In this document: piece after piece, positions 41,152 to 48,506 of the stretch
Position numbering within the stretch: position 1 is the first letter of the stretch
How the letters are laid out: every line of letters begins with the position of its first letter
Source of the DNA: Chloroflexota bacterium
Lineage (GTDB): Bacteria; Chloroflexota; Chloroflexia; Chloroflexales; Chloroflexaceae
NCBI GenBank assembly: GCA_030550625.1
Contig: JAUQOZ010000111.1
Coordinates: 1-49,025 of the forward strand
DNA length: 49,025 bases
Direction of reading: 5' to 3'
The notes under the pieces: model-generated
Databases searched by the model: none
What the model saw: only the letters and a program-made list of their open reading frames with translations
What the model was told of the DNA's origin: nothing
Translations under genes and position numbers: made by a program

Positions 41152-42768
41152 TCATAAATCCAGCCGCACCTTGGCGCCGAAGTTCTTCTTTTCCTTGCTG
41201 GGGAAATACGACAGGCACGCCGCATCAAGCAGATCAGGGCTCAGAGTCGGCGTTTCCATATTGTAGCGGGCGATTGCTATTAACTGATCGAGAATATCGC
41301 GCGGCTGGCACATACGGAATGGCCGTTGATCAGGCTTAAACCACTTCGCGATCAGATAATCGATGCTGCGATCATCGTATGGTACCTTGCGCACTTTACA
41401 CATAATCTTCCAAATCTCGCGCCACTGCTCTTCGGTGGGGTCAATCACCTCAATCTTAAACTTAATCCGGCGCAAGAGCGCATCATCACCCAAATCCTTG
41501 GGGTCAAGGTTGGTACTGAACATAATCAACTGGTCAAACGGAATCTGGATCTTTTGCCCAGAGACCGTATTGAGAAAGTCATACCGCTTTTCAAGCGGCA
41601 CGATCCAGCGGTTGAGCAGGTCAAACACCCGCACCTGCTGGCGGCCAAAGTCGTCGATCAGGAAGATGCCGCAGTTGGCTTTCATCTGGAACGGCGCTTC
41701 ATAGACCTTTGAGGTCGGGTTGTAGACCAGATTAAGCTGTTCGAGCGTCAACTCACCGCCAACGATGACCACCGGGCGGCTAATCCGGATCCAGCGCCGG
41801 TCGTACTCGATCTCTTCGGGCAATGGGCGGCGGGGTGGTTCGTGAATGACCGAGTCATACATCTTGATCACCGCGCCATCGGCGTAGACGGCGTAGGGAA
41901 TGAAGATGTCATCACCCATCAGATAGGTAATCCGCTCAGCGATGGTGGTTTTGCCGTTGCCGGGATAGCCAAAGAGCATCACCGACGAACCGGAGTTGAC
42001 GGCGGGGCCGACCATATTCAAGATCGACTCGTCCATCACCAGTCCTTCAAAGGCATCGCGGATATTGCGGCGGGTGACTTTGACATTCTTCACCGTCTGC
42101 GCCTTGACCGACTCGATCCACTTGTCGAGCGGCACCGGGCAGACGCCGACATATTGCACTTTTTCCATCGCCGCTTGGGCGGCGGTTTGGCCGCGCGGTG
42201 TCAAAACATATTCGTAGTTAATATCGCCAAACCCGCGCTGGCCGACAATATCGATCTGTTCGACATTGCGCAGATCGATGATAATCTGCTCAATCACGCG
42301 ATAAAACAACCCCATCGCCTCAGCCAGCTCCATGCCGGTCGCGCGGCCTTTGTTGTAGAGAATGCGCAAAAATTGCTCGGTAAGGAAGGTGCGGTTAAGG
42401 CCGGTCTCATCAATCGTGGCCGGCTGCGGCGGCAGAAACGCATTATTCAGTTGGGGCCGGGCTTCATCATCAGAGGGCGGCGGGTCGCCGAGCATGCGCA
42501 GCGCAGCCACATTCTCGCCGCGAGCGCGTGCTTCGCTAATCAAGCGTTCGAGGTCGGTCACATGCATCTGCAAGTGCAGCAGCGCGTCAATGTCATTTTT
42601 GGCTTGCGCTTCTTTCAAGCAGGCATAGACAGCGCGGGCGACCGTGTATTTGACGCCATCGATATAGAGGTGGTGGCAATACTCTTGATTGCGCACGTAA
42701 CAATCACGGGGATGGCTCTTGCGGGCCAACATTTCCTCGTATGAGCGTTGATCAAGCAGATACCGCAT
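41152..42768 (-). CDS. AAA+ ATPase with N-terminal winged-helix-like region, unknown role
   Basis: 538 residues from the ATG at 42768 with AAGGAG upstream. Residues 1-115 are helical and charged, with a Cys/His/Tyr-rich start (RDCYVRNQEYCHHLY). About 125-225 looks like a winged helix (TEQFLRILYNKGRATGMELA, VLTPRG). The ATPase core (about 245-450) has Walker A GYPGNGKTTIAERI, Walker B GIFLIDDFGRQ, sensor 1 IMFSTNLDP and RRIKF as likely arginine finger. A C-terminal lid (RMCQPRDILDQLI) completes it. It resembles MoxR-like ATPases but has no recognised partner. It diverges from the cell-wall gene cluster. Confidence 0.8.
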   Translation of the reverse strand: MRYLLDQRSYEEMLARKSHPRDCYVRNQEYCHHLYIDGVKYTVARAVYACLKEAQAKNDIDALLHLQMHVTDLERLISEARARGENVAALRMLGDPPPSDDEARPQLNNAFLPPQPATIDETGLNRTFLTEQFLRILYNKGRATGMELAEAMGLFYRVIEQIIIDLRNVEQIDIVGQRGFGDINYEYVLTPRGQTAAQAAMEKVQYVGVCPVPLDKWIESVKAQTVKNVKVTRRNIRDAFEGLVMDESILNMVGPAVNSGSSVMLFGYPGNGKTTIAERITYLMGDDIFIPYAVYADGAVIKMYDSVIHEPPRRPLPEEIEYDRRWIRISRPVVIVGGELTLEQLNLVYNPTSKVYEAPFQMKANCGIFLIDDFGRQQVRVFDLLNRWIVPLEKRYDFLNTVSGQKIQIPFDQLIMFSTNLDPKDLGDDALLRRIKFKIEVIDPTEEQWREIWKIMCKVRKVPYDDRSIDYLIAKWFKPDQRPFRMCQPRDILDQLIAIARYNMETPTLSPDLLDAACLSYFPSKEKKNFGAKVRLDL

Positions 42769-42951
42769 AGCACTCCTTATCGATGAAAATAACTTATGGG
42801 AAACTGCCGTTGCGCGGGTGGAGACAAGCGCCGGCGCTGGCGCGAGCACGCAATTACTAATTGTTCATATTGTACCTGCCCGGCGAACCATCGTACTACC
42901 AGCGTTCAGTCTCTATAGCGGATTTTCTCGATCACAATGCAAAAAAAACGC

Positions 42952-42980
42952 TTGACGACCGGCGTGTTTCTTGCTACAAT
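42952..42980 (+). promoter_or_regulatory. Sigma-70 promoter of the cell-wall cluster
   Basis: TTGACG (42952-42957) and TACAAT (42975-42980) have an ideal 17-nt spacer, 127 nt before the ATG at 43107. Confidence 0.65.
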
Positions 42981-42982
42981 TA

Positions 42983-42994
42983 GAACACTTGTTC
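42983..42994. promoter_or_regulatory. LexA-like palindrome GAACACTTGTTC at the transcription start
   Basis: The form is GAAC-N4-GTTC, the core of Gram-positive LexA boxes, placed right after the -10 box, a classical repressor position. A direct repeat TGTTCGA...TGTTCGA (42990-43004) overlaps it. A regulatory role is inferred. Confidence 0.4.
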
Positions 42995-43106
42995 GACCTG
43001 TTCGAGAAAAAAGAGTTCATTAAACCGGTCATCACCGATCGGCGCCACGGGAAGAGCAGCGCGGCAGGGCAGGTCGCAATGTGACTATCGTGAAAGGAGG
43101 GCTGGC

Positions 43107-43613
43107 ATGGCGACCACCAGTCGGGAATTGCAACCGGCGCGGCGCGTAGATGCGGCTGGTCGTATCATCAAAGGGATAGTGACGGTGTTGGCAGTAGCAG
43201 CCTTGGTTGTCGTTGTGGGAACTGTCGCCGAGTTTGGCCGTATCATGATCGACGATTGGCGGTATGGGCGTCCGCGCACCACGCATCTCACCGGCTACGC
43301 GGGCTTGCCGGCGGAGCGAGCTGGCCAGCCATCGCGCTTCATTGCGATGAATCTCGACCGGCAAGTGGTGATCGTTGCCTTGCCCGGCGGCGATCCGGCC
43401 CAAGCGCAGACGTGGCAAGGCCCCTATCTGTTTGGGTTACACGAAGATCTGACGCCTGTGGTATTATCATTGGAGGATATCGATGGTGACGGTCTGGCCG
43501 ATCTGTTGGTCACCATCCACCACGAACAACTGGTCTATCTCAACCGTGATGGTACGTTTCGTTTGCCTACCCCGGAAGAGTGGCACCGGCTGGCGCAGGA
43601 GCGGAGCAAGTGA
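43107..43613 (+). CDS. Membrane-anchored protein with a DxDGDGxxD motif
   Basis: 168 residues. A single transmembrane helix lies at about 25-47 after a basic N terminus. Outside there is a beta-rich domain ending with VLSLEDIDGDGLADLLVTIH, a calcium-binding-type loop as in FG-GAP/VCBS propeller blades. Only one blade is visible, so it is not a full propeller. GAAAGGAGG precedes the ATG. Its stop overlaps the next start (GTGA), so they are coupled. Function unknown. Confidence 0.75.
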   Translation: MATTSRELQPARRVDAAGRIIKGIVTVLAVAALVVVVGTVAEFGRIMIDDWRYGRPRTTHLTGYAGLPAERAGQPSRFIAMNLDRQVVIVALPGGDPAQAQTWQGPYLFGLHEDLTPVVLSLEDIDGDGLADLLVTIHHEQLVYLNRDGTFRLPTPEEWHRLAQERSK

Positions 43614-44911
43614 GCGCGTTCCCTCACCGTAAGCGGCCCCGGAAATTGGGTCAACCGCTCTTCCCAATCGAAGACCCAGCCCCTGAGCGCGCGCCGTCGC
43701 AGCCGCTGGCCGATCTGACCGCCGATCTCGATGCGGCGCTGGCTGATCGACCCCGGTACGAGCGCGCACCTGAGGTGCTGCCCGGTCTGCGGGTGCCAGA
43801 CGATGTACGGTCTGTCTACGAGCGGGTTCAGCGGCCGGCGCGGGCGGCCAGCGCATCTCAACCGCGCCGCACCGTGCCAGAGCGCACATCGGCGCGTGGC
43901 GGGGCCGAGCGAGCGGTTGGGCCAAGCGTGCCCACTGGCGGTACACGGCCAGCATCCACACTGGGCGGACGTGCGTTCCCAGCGGATACGGCCAGCGTCC
44001 CTCGCGCGCCGATGAGAGGCGGGGTTGGTGGGTACAGGGCAGCGCAGCCTCTTGAGGCACGTGCGCCATTAACGCCAGCCCAACCCGCACTATCCCCTAC
44101 CCGCATCACAGCGGGGGTGGCTGAAGCCGAACGGTCTGCACGATACGCTCGATCTGCTCCTGTCACGGTCGCTAAACCGTTGCCGGCCGAGGTGTTTGCG
44201 TATGAGGCGGAATTGCCGTTACCGGCGCGGCGAATCGAGCCGCCGCCGGTTGCTGGTTGGTTCAACCAACCGCTGGTCATGGCCGTGATCGGGGTGATCA
44301 GCGTGGTAGTGATCGCCCTTGCGTGGATAGCATCGCCCGCATCGCCGATCTTGAGTTTTCAATACGCTAACGCTGGCGCCGGCAGCCGTGATACAACCGC
44401 TAATGTCTCCTTGGCACTGGCTGCCGTTCCGTCGCCGGGTGATCACCGGTTGCGCGTTGCTCCTAGCCTCTCGCCGGCGCAGATCGACCAAATCCTGCGC
44501 AGCTACGGCTCGCCGGCGGCTGGTACTGGCGAAATCTGGTACCGGCTCGGCGTTGAATATAACATCGATCCGGCCTACGCCGTCGCGTTCTTCATCCACG
44601 AGAGCAGTGCCGGCACCAACCCCAATTGGGCTGGGCGCAAGCCTGATGGCAGCACGACGCACAACGTTGGCAACATCATCTGCGCCGGCTATCCAACCTG
44701 CTATGGCCGGTTCCGCGACTATCCTAATTGGGAGACCGGCATTGCCGATTGGTATCGCCTGATCGACGTGGAATACATCCGCGGGCGCGGATTGCAGACG
44801 GTGGCCGAGGTGATCCCGATCTATGCGCCGGCGTTTGAGAATGATGTGCAAGGCTATATTAACGTGGTGACGAGCCTTGTTGACCGGTGGCGCGCCGGGC
44901 AGGTGCCGTGA
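43610..44911 (+). CDS. Membrane protein with C-terminal glucosaminidase/lysozyme-like domain
   Basis: 433 residues from a GTG at 43610 (AGGAG upstream). Residues 1-220 are disordered, rich in Pro, Arg, Ala and Ser. A transmembrane helix lies at about 223-243 (PLVMAVIGVISVVVIALAWI). The outer domain (about 290-430) has LSPAQIDQILRSYGSP, YNIDPAYAVAFFIHESSAGT with the likely catalytic Glu, THNVGNI, and FRDYPNWETGIADWY. These match the GH73-type N-acetylglucosaminidase or lysozyme fold that cuts peptidoglycan glycan chains. The GTGA overlap with the preceding gene suggests joint function. Confidence 0.8.
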   Translation: MSAFPHRKRPRKLGQPLFPIEDPAPERAPSQPLADLTADLDAALADRPRYERAPEVLPGLRVPDDVRSVYERVQRPARAASASQPRRTVPERTSARGGAERAVGPSVPTGGTRPASTLGGRAFPADTASVPRAPMRGGVGGYRAAQPLEARAPLTPAQPALSPTRITAGVAEAERSARYARSAPVTVAKPLPAEVFAYEAELPLPARRIEPPPVAGWFNQPLVMAVIGVISVVVIALAWIASPASPILSFQYANAGAGSRDTTANVSLALAAVPSPGDHRLRVAPSLSPAQIDQILRSYGSPAAGTGEIWYRLGVEYNIDPAYAVAFFIHESSAGTNPNWAGRKPDGSTTHNVGNIICAGYPTCYGRFRDYPNWETGIADWYRLIDVEYIRGRGLQTVAEVIPIYAPAFENDVQGYINVVTSLVDRWRAGQVP

Positions 44912-45137
44912 GGTCACGGGGCAGCGGTGGGACAGTGCGCTGGCAGTGCTGTTAACGGCGTGATGCGGCAGTTGTACTGCTGCACTCCATAATCGTCATA
45001 GATGGGCAAGGCCATATCAATGCCTCGCAAGCTTTGTTGACCGGTGGCGCGCCGGGCAGGTGCCGTGAGGTCACGGGGCAGTGATGGTACTGTAACGGTT
45101 TGATGCGGCAGTTGGACTGCCGCACTCCATAATCCAA
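44874..45137. repeat. Direct duplication covering the 3' end of the glucosaminidase gene
   Basis: Text from about 44874 to 44993 recurs at about 45032 to 45137. Both copies hold TTGACCGGTGGCGCGCCGGG, GTGAGGTCACGGGGCAG, and a hairpin: TGCGGCAGT...ACTGCTGCA at 44964-44984 (imperfect) and TGCGGCAGT...ACTGCCGCA at 45104-45124 (perfect). The second copy includes the last codons and stop of the gene as a non-coding relic. The hairpins may terminate transcription. Confidence 0.85.
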
Positions 45138-45159
45138 CAACCTTTCACCCAGAAGCTCT

Positions 45160-45813
45160 ATGCGGCAATCCTCAACCATTTTCATCATCGGTATCATTGC
45201 ACTGGCCGCCTTTGTCTTACTCGGCATGGCCAACAGCGACCGGCGCGTGCTGAGCGGCTGGCGCGGCCCGGCGGGCGCTGGCGAGGCGTGGGTTGCCAAT
45301 GCGGCAGCAGCGCCAGCCAATGCGTTAGTTGGTGTGGCCCAGCCGCAAGGGCGTGGCCTCGATGCGGCGCTCGTGCCAAGCGGCAACCCGTTGCGGGCGG
45401 CTAATACGGTGATCACGCAAGGGTATGGGGTGGGGACGCACGCGCCGGCGAGCGTGTGGGGGGCGATTGACCTCGCCCTTGATGGTGATGGCGACGGTAA
45501 AGCTGATCCCGAAGGGACGTGGAACCAGCCGGTGTATGCGACTCATGCCGGGCGCGTGACGCTGACGCGCGATAGCTGGCCAGCCGGCAATCATATTTGG
45601 GTGACGAATGAACAGTATCGCACCGGCTACTCTCACCTTGCCGGCTTTGCGGTCAGCGATGGGCAGTGGGTCAATCCCGGCGATCTGATTGGGTATATCG
45701 GCTCGACCGGCATGTCGAGCGGGCCGCATCTCGATTATCAGGTGTGGGTCTGGCGTGATGGCCAGTGGGTGAATCAGAACCCGCTCGATTACGTACAACG
45801 AATAAACGAATGA
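45160..45813 (+). CDS. M23 (LytM-like) family protein with altered zinc ligands
   Basis: 217 residues. A signal anchor covers about 6-23. The M23 domain lies at about 85-200. Landmarks are VWGAIDLAL (99-107), YATHAGRVT, YSHLAGFAV with His159, VNPGDLIGYIGSTGMSSGPH (171-190) and LDYQV. In active M23 enzymes HxxxD and HxH bind zinc. Here the first His is Trp100 (Asp104 kept) and the last His is Asp192 (His190 kept). So it may be inactive, an EnvC-like regulator, or bind metal differently. An insert DGDGDGKAD (108-116) is a calcium-type loop. Confidence 0.85.
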   Translation: MRQSSTIFIIGIIALAAFVLLGMANSDRRVLSGWRGPAGAGEAWVANAAAAPANALVGVAQPQGRGLDAALVPSGNPLRAANTVITQGYGVGTHAPASVWGAIDLALDGDGDGKADPEGTWNQPVYATHAGRVTLTRDSWPAGNHIWVTNEQYRTGYSHLAGFAVSDGQWVNPGDLIGYIGSTGMSSGPHLDYQVWVWRDGQWVNQNPLDYVQRINE

Positions 45814-45878
45814 GGGAACGAATAGTTAGCGGGGAGCCAACGAGGAAGCGAATGCAATTCGCTCCTTGTTGGCTCTAC

Positions 45879-46260
45879 GATTCGGTGAATGAGCGCGTGA
45901 TTGGCGTTACGGATCAGGGTCTGTGGACGGGTGCGATCGCTCCGCTGCGATTCGGCGAATGAGCGCGTGATGGGTTACGGATCGTCGCCTGCGGACGGAT
46001 TCGATAGCCCCACTGCGTTTCGGCGTATGAGGGCGTGATGGATGGGTATGGATCAGACAGCGCCTGCGGACGGGTGCGATCGCTCTCGCTGTGATTCGGC
46101 TGATGAGCGTGGGATGGGTGGTGCGGACAGCGCCTGCGGACGGGTGCGATCGTTCTCGCTGCGATTCGGCTGATGAGCGTGGGATGGGTGGTGCGGACAG
46201 CGCCTGCGGACGGGTGCGATCGCTCGACTGTGATTCAGCGAATGAGGGCGTGATTGCCGG
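45879..46260. repeat. Tandem repeat array, about five and a half units of ~70 bp
   Basis: Units start at 45879, 45949, 46017, 46093, 46163 and 46232 (lengths 70, 68, 76, 70, 69 and a partial). Each begins GATTCGGnnnATGAGnGnG and includes GCCTGCGGACGGGTGCGATCG-like text. Units 4 and 5 are almost identical, so recent expansion is likely. Possible reading frames through it are low quality. It follows the M23 gene directly. Confidence 0.9.
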
Positions 46261-46317
46261 TATAGCAATACGCCCTGCTGCCTTACCATTATCAGTTGAC
46301 TGAGCCGATCACCCGCG

Positions 46318-47274
46318 CTACGCCGAGTGTGAAACCTTCTCCTGTTCCGGTGCTAACTCAATCACTTTGCCGGTTGCTGTTGGTTGTTCGCGAGCCTGCG
46401 TCTCTGATAGGTTGGTAAGGCCAAGCGCCGCTGCGCGCCATGCTTTGGCAGCATACAGGCCTTGCGGGTCAACCTTCAGGCTAGCGCGGAATTGCTCGTA
46501 GGCCATTTCGGTTTCGCCGCACTGCCAGAGCAGCACACCAAGCTGGTAGTGCAACGAGCCGCGCGTGGCAGGCGGGCATGCCGGGGCCCACCGTATTGCT
46601 TGGGCAAGGTAGGAGACCGCTTCGGTGCGTCTCCCAGTCTTGAGCAAGTGATCGGCGAGCGCGCAGTAGATGACAGCGCGATCGGATAGGCGGCGGGCAT
46701 AGGGGATCGCAGCACGCAAATAGTGCTCGATCTGCTGATCGCTAGTAGCGCAATCACTCATCACCATAGTGGCCTCAAACATGTTTGATTGCAAATAGCG
46801 GGCATACTGGGCACAGCGGATGGCTGCGTCCGGTTCTTCGGCTAAAACGTGCGCAGCAGCCAGCGCAGCGTAGAGCTTAGGGTTATCCGCATCAAGCCGG
46901 CAAGCCTGCTGGAGATACTTAACAGCTAGTGCGGGGCGATTGCGTTGTAACGCGCTGATGCCCAACAGCCAATACGCATCGGCGGCATAGGGGTTCATAC
47001 GGCGCGCGGTACAGGCCCGTGCAGTGGCATCGTGATAGCGTCCGTGCTGAAAGTGTTGCCGGGCGCGCCACAGCAGCAGATAGCGAGCCAGAAACCAAAG
47101 GCCGCTCAATGCGCCAAACGTTAACGCTACCGGTGACCAGCCGATAGCTTTAATCCACACCATACAGGGCAGCAAGACAACAAGTTCCGGCGTCCGCAAG
47201 AGGACACGTCCGAGCTGGTGCGTGGCGAGACGATAGGGAGGGATAGGGGGAGAGCCGGGTGGTTGGGTGGCCAT
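46318..47274 (-). CDS. TPR-repeat membrane protein
   Basis: 318 residues. Two hydrophobic segments near the N terminus (about 27-47 and 48-68) are followed by 5-6 tetratricopeptide-like helical hairpins (about 75-290). These include AYWLLGISALQRNRPALAVK, LYAALAAAHVLAEEPDAAIR and LHYQLGVLLWQCGETEMAYE. TPRs mediate protein contacts; the partner is unknown. The C-terminal 30 residues are polar. A clear ribosome site GAGC is weak but the start is unique. Confidence 0.8.
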   Translation of the reverse strand: MATQPPGSPPIPPYRLATHQLGRVLLRTPELVVLLPCMVWIKAIGWSPVALTFGALSGLWFLARYLLLWRARQHFQHGRYHDATARACTARRMNPYAADAYWLLGISALQRNRPALAVKYLQQACRLDADNPKLYAALAAAHVLAEEPDAAIRCAQYARYLQSNMFEATMVMSDCATSDQQIEHYLRAAIPYARRLSDRAVIYCALADHLLKTGRRTEAVSYLAQAIRWAPACPPATRGSLHYQLGVLLWQCGETEMAYEQFRASLKVDPQGLYAAKAWRAAALGLTNLSETQAREQPTATGKVIELAPEQEKVSHSA

Positions 47275-47460
47275 ACAAGCTCCTTTACGAGATGCTGATG
47301 GTCACAGGCAGCGCACCGCTGTTGTCGTCAGCATACCTGACCGCAGGGTTGCCGCCTAGTTCTAAAATTACGATAGATCGTCGTGCGATGCTGCTACGAA
47401 CAGGATAGCAGGGGGTTGTGACATGTACGGTCACATGGATGGGGGAATTTGGGTTGTTGG
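47275..47460. other. Intergenic stretch without recognised features
   Basis: Upstream region of the TPR gene on the minus strand. No gene, clear promoter or repeat is visible before the repeat element starts at 47461. Confidence 0.5.
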
Positions 47461-47596
47461 CCCTCACCCCCCGGCCCCCTCTCCCACCTGACGGTAGGAG
47501 AGGGGGAGCTGCGTAGTAGGCGGGTGAGGCATCGTGGAACGAGAGACAGCAGCGCCCCTCTCCCGCGCCAGCGGGAGAGGGGGGGGGGGTGAGGGT
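47461..47596. mobile_element. 136-bp MITE-like element, copy 1
   Basis: Begins CCCTCACCCCCC and ends GGGGGTGAGGGT, giving inverted termini of at least 10 bp. The interior has CTCTCCCACCTGACGGTAGG and GAGAGACAGCAGCGCCCCTC. The same element, same length and orientation, lies at 48674-48809, and a third begins at 49002. No coding capacity, so movement would need a transposase elsewhere. Confidence 0.7.
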
Positions 47597-47646
47597 AATC
47601 ACTACCAAGCTACAGCGGCGGCAAAGCGCTTGCCAACGCAACGGCA

Positions 47647-47655
47647 TGGTACAAT
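47647..47655 (+). promoter_or_regulatory. Extended -10 TGGTACAAT of the vapBC pair
   Basis: TGG plus TACAAT lies 23 nt before the antitoxin ATG at 47678. AAGGAG at 47667-47672 is the ribosome site. Confidence 0.5.
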
Positions 47656-47677
47656 CAATGGCAAGTAAGGAGCAGCT

Positions 47678-47995
47678 ATGGCTACAGTCACCCTTCACCT
47701 GCCAGATGAGATCTACCGCCGTTTGCACGCCGAGGCACTGCGCCGGGGGCAGCCGGTTGAGACGGTCGCCACCGAGTTGTTAAGTGCGCAGTTGCCGGCG
47801 GCGCCGCTCAGCGAGCGCGAACAGGTGACCGCTCTTCTTCGCGCCGCCGGGTTGCTCGTTGAACCTAGCGCTGAAATGCGTCAATTAGCGGCAGAGTCAA
47901 CACTCACACTAGAAGAGGCGCGCGCAATTCTTGATCGCGCCGGTGGGAAACCCCTCAGTGAAGTCATCTTGGAAATGCGCGGGCCAAAGGAATGA
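47678..47995 (+). CDS. Antitoxin of a VapBC-type pair
   Basis: 105 residues. The N terminus MATVTLHLPDEIYRRLHAEA is a ribbon-helix-helix domain that binds DNA as a dimer and autoregulates the operon. The long helical C terminus (LTLEEARAILDRAGGKPLSE) would wrap the toxin. It overlaps the toxin gene by 4 nt (ATGA), as is usual for these pairs. Confidence 0.82.
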   Translation: MATVTLHLPDEIYRRLHAEALRRGQPVETVATELLSAQLPAAPLSEREQVTALLRAAGLLVEPSAEMRQLAAESTLTLEEARAILDRAGGKPLSEVILEMRGPKE

Positions 47996-48459
47996 GCGTT
48001 CTCTTCTGTGACTCAAGCGCTTTGGTGAAGCGTTATTTGCATGAGACCGGCAGTGCATGGATCGCGAGCTTGCTGGATCCTTCCAGCGGGCATACGGTGA
48101 TCATCGCCGAAATCACCCGCGTGGAAGTAGCTGCTGCCTTTGCAGCTCGCCAACGGGCGAAGAATGGTATTTCCCTCGCGGAACGCGATCGATTATTCAA
48201 GTTGTTAGTACGGCATAGTACCGACGAGTATCGCGTAGCGCCAGTTAGTGTGGCTGTAGTTGATCAAGCAATGCTGCTAACCCAGCGTCACCGGCTGCGC
48301 GGCTACGATGCGGTGCAACTCGCGGCGGCGCTGCTCGCTAATCAACCGCTGATTGCCGCTGGTCTGCCGGCGCTGACGTTCATTGCTGCCGATGAAGACC
48401 TGATTGCCGCTGCGCGCACTGAAGGCCTGCCGGCTGAGAATCCGAACGCTTATTCCTGA
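47992..48459 (+). CDS. vapC: PIN-domain toxin, VapC type
   Basis: 155 residues. PIN-domain acidic residues are visible: Asp in LFCDSSALVKRYL, Glu in EITRVEVAAAFAARQ, Asp in RLRGYDAVQLAAALL and Asp in FIAADEDLIAAA. VapC toxins cut tRNA or rRNA with Mg2+. It starts within the antitoxin stop. The pair is enclosed by direct copies of a 136-bp element. Confidence 0.9.
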   Translation: MSVLFCDSSALVKRYLHETGSAWIASLLDPSSGHTVIIAEITRVEVAAAFAARQRAKNGISLAERDRLFKLLVRHSTDEYRVAPVSVAVVDQAMLLTQRHRLRGYDAVQLAAALLANQPLIAAGLPALTFIAADEDLIAAARTEGLPAENPNAYS

Positions 48460-48506
48460 TCGCTGATCTGCTTTGTCCCCTTTCCCCCTGACGGCGAGAG
48501 AGTAGG

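Noticed and set aside
45879-46260. CRISPR array
   Set aside because: Whole units are repeated without unique spacers, and no cas genes are present.
45765-46303. Short frames in the 70-bp repeat array
   Set aside because: They follow the repeat unit and lack ribosome sites; an expressed repeat peptide cannot be excluded but is not supported.
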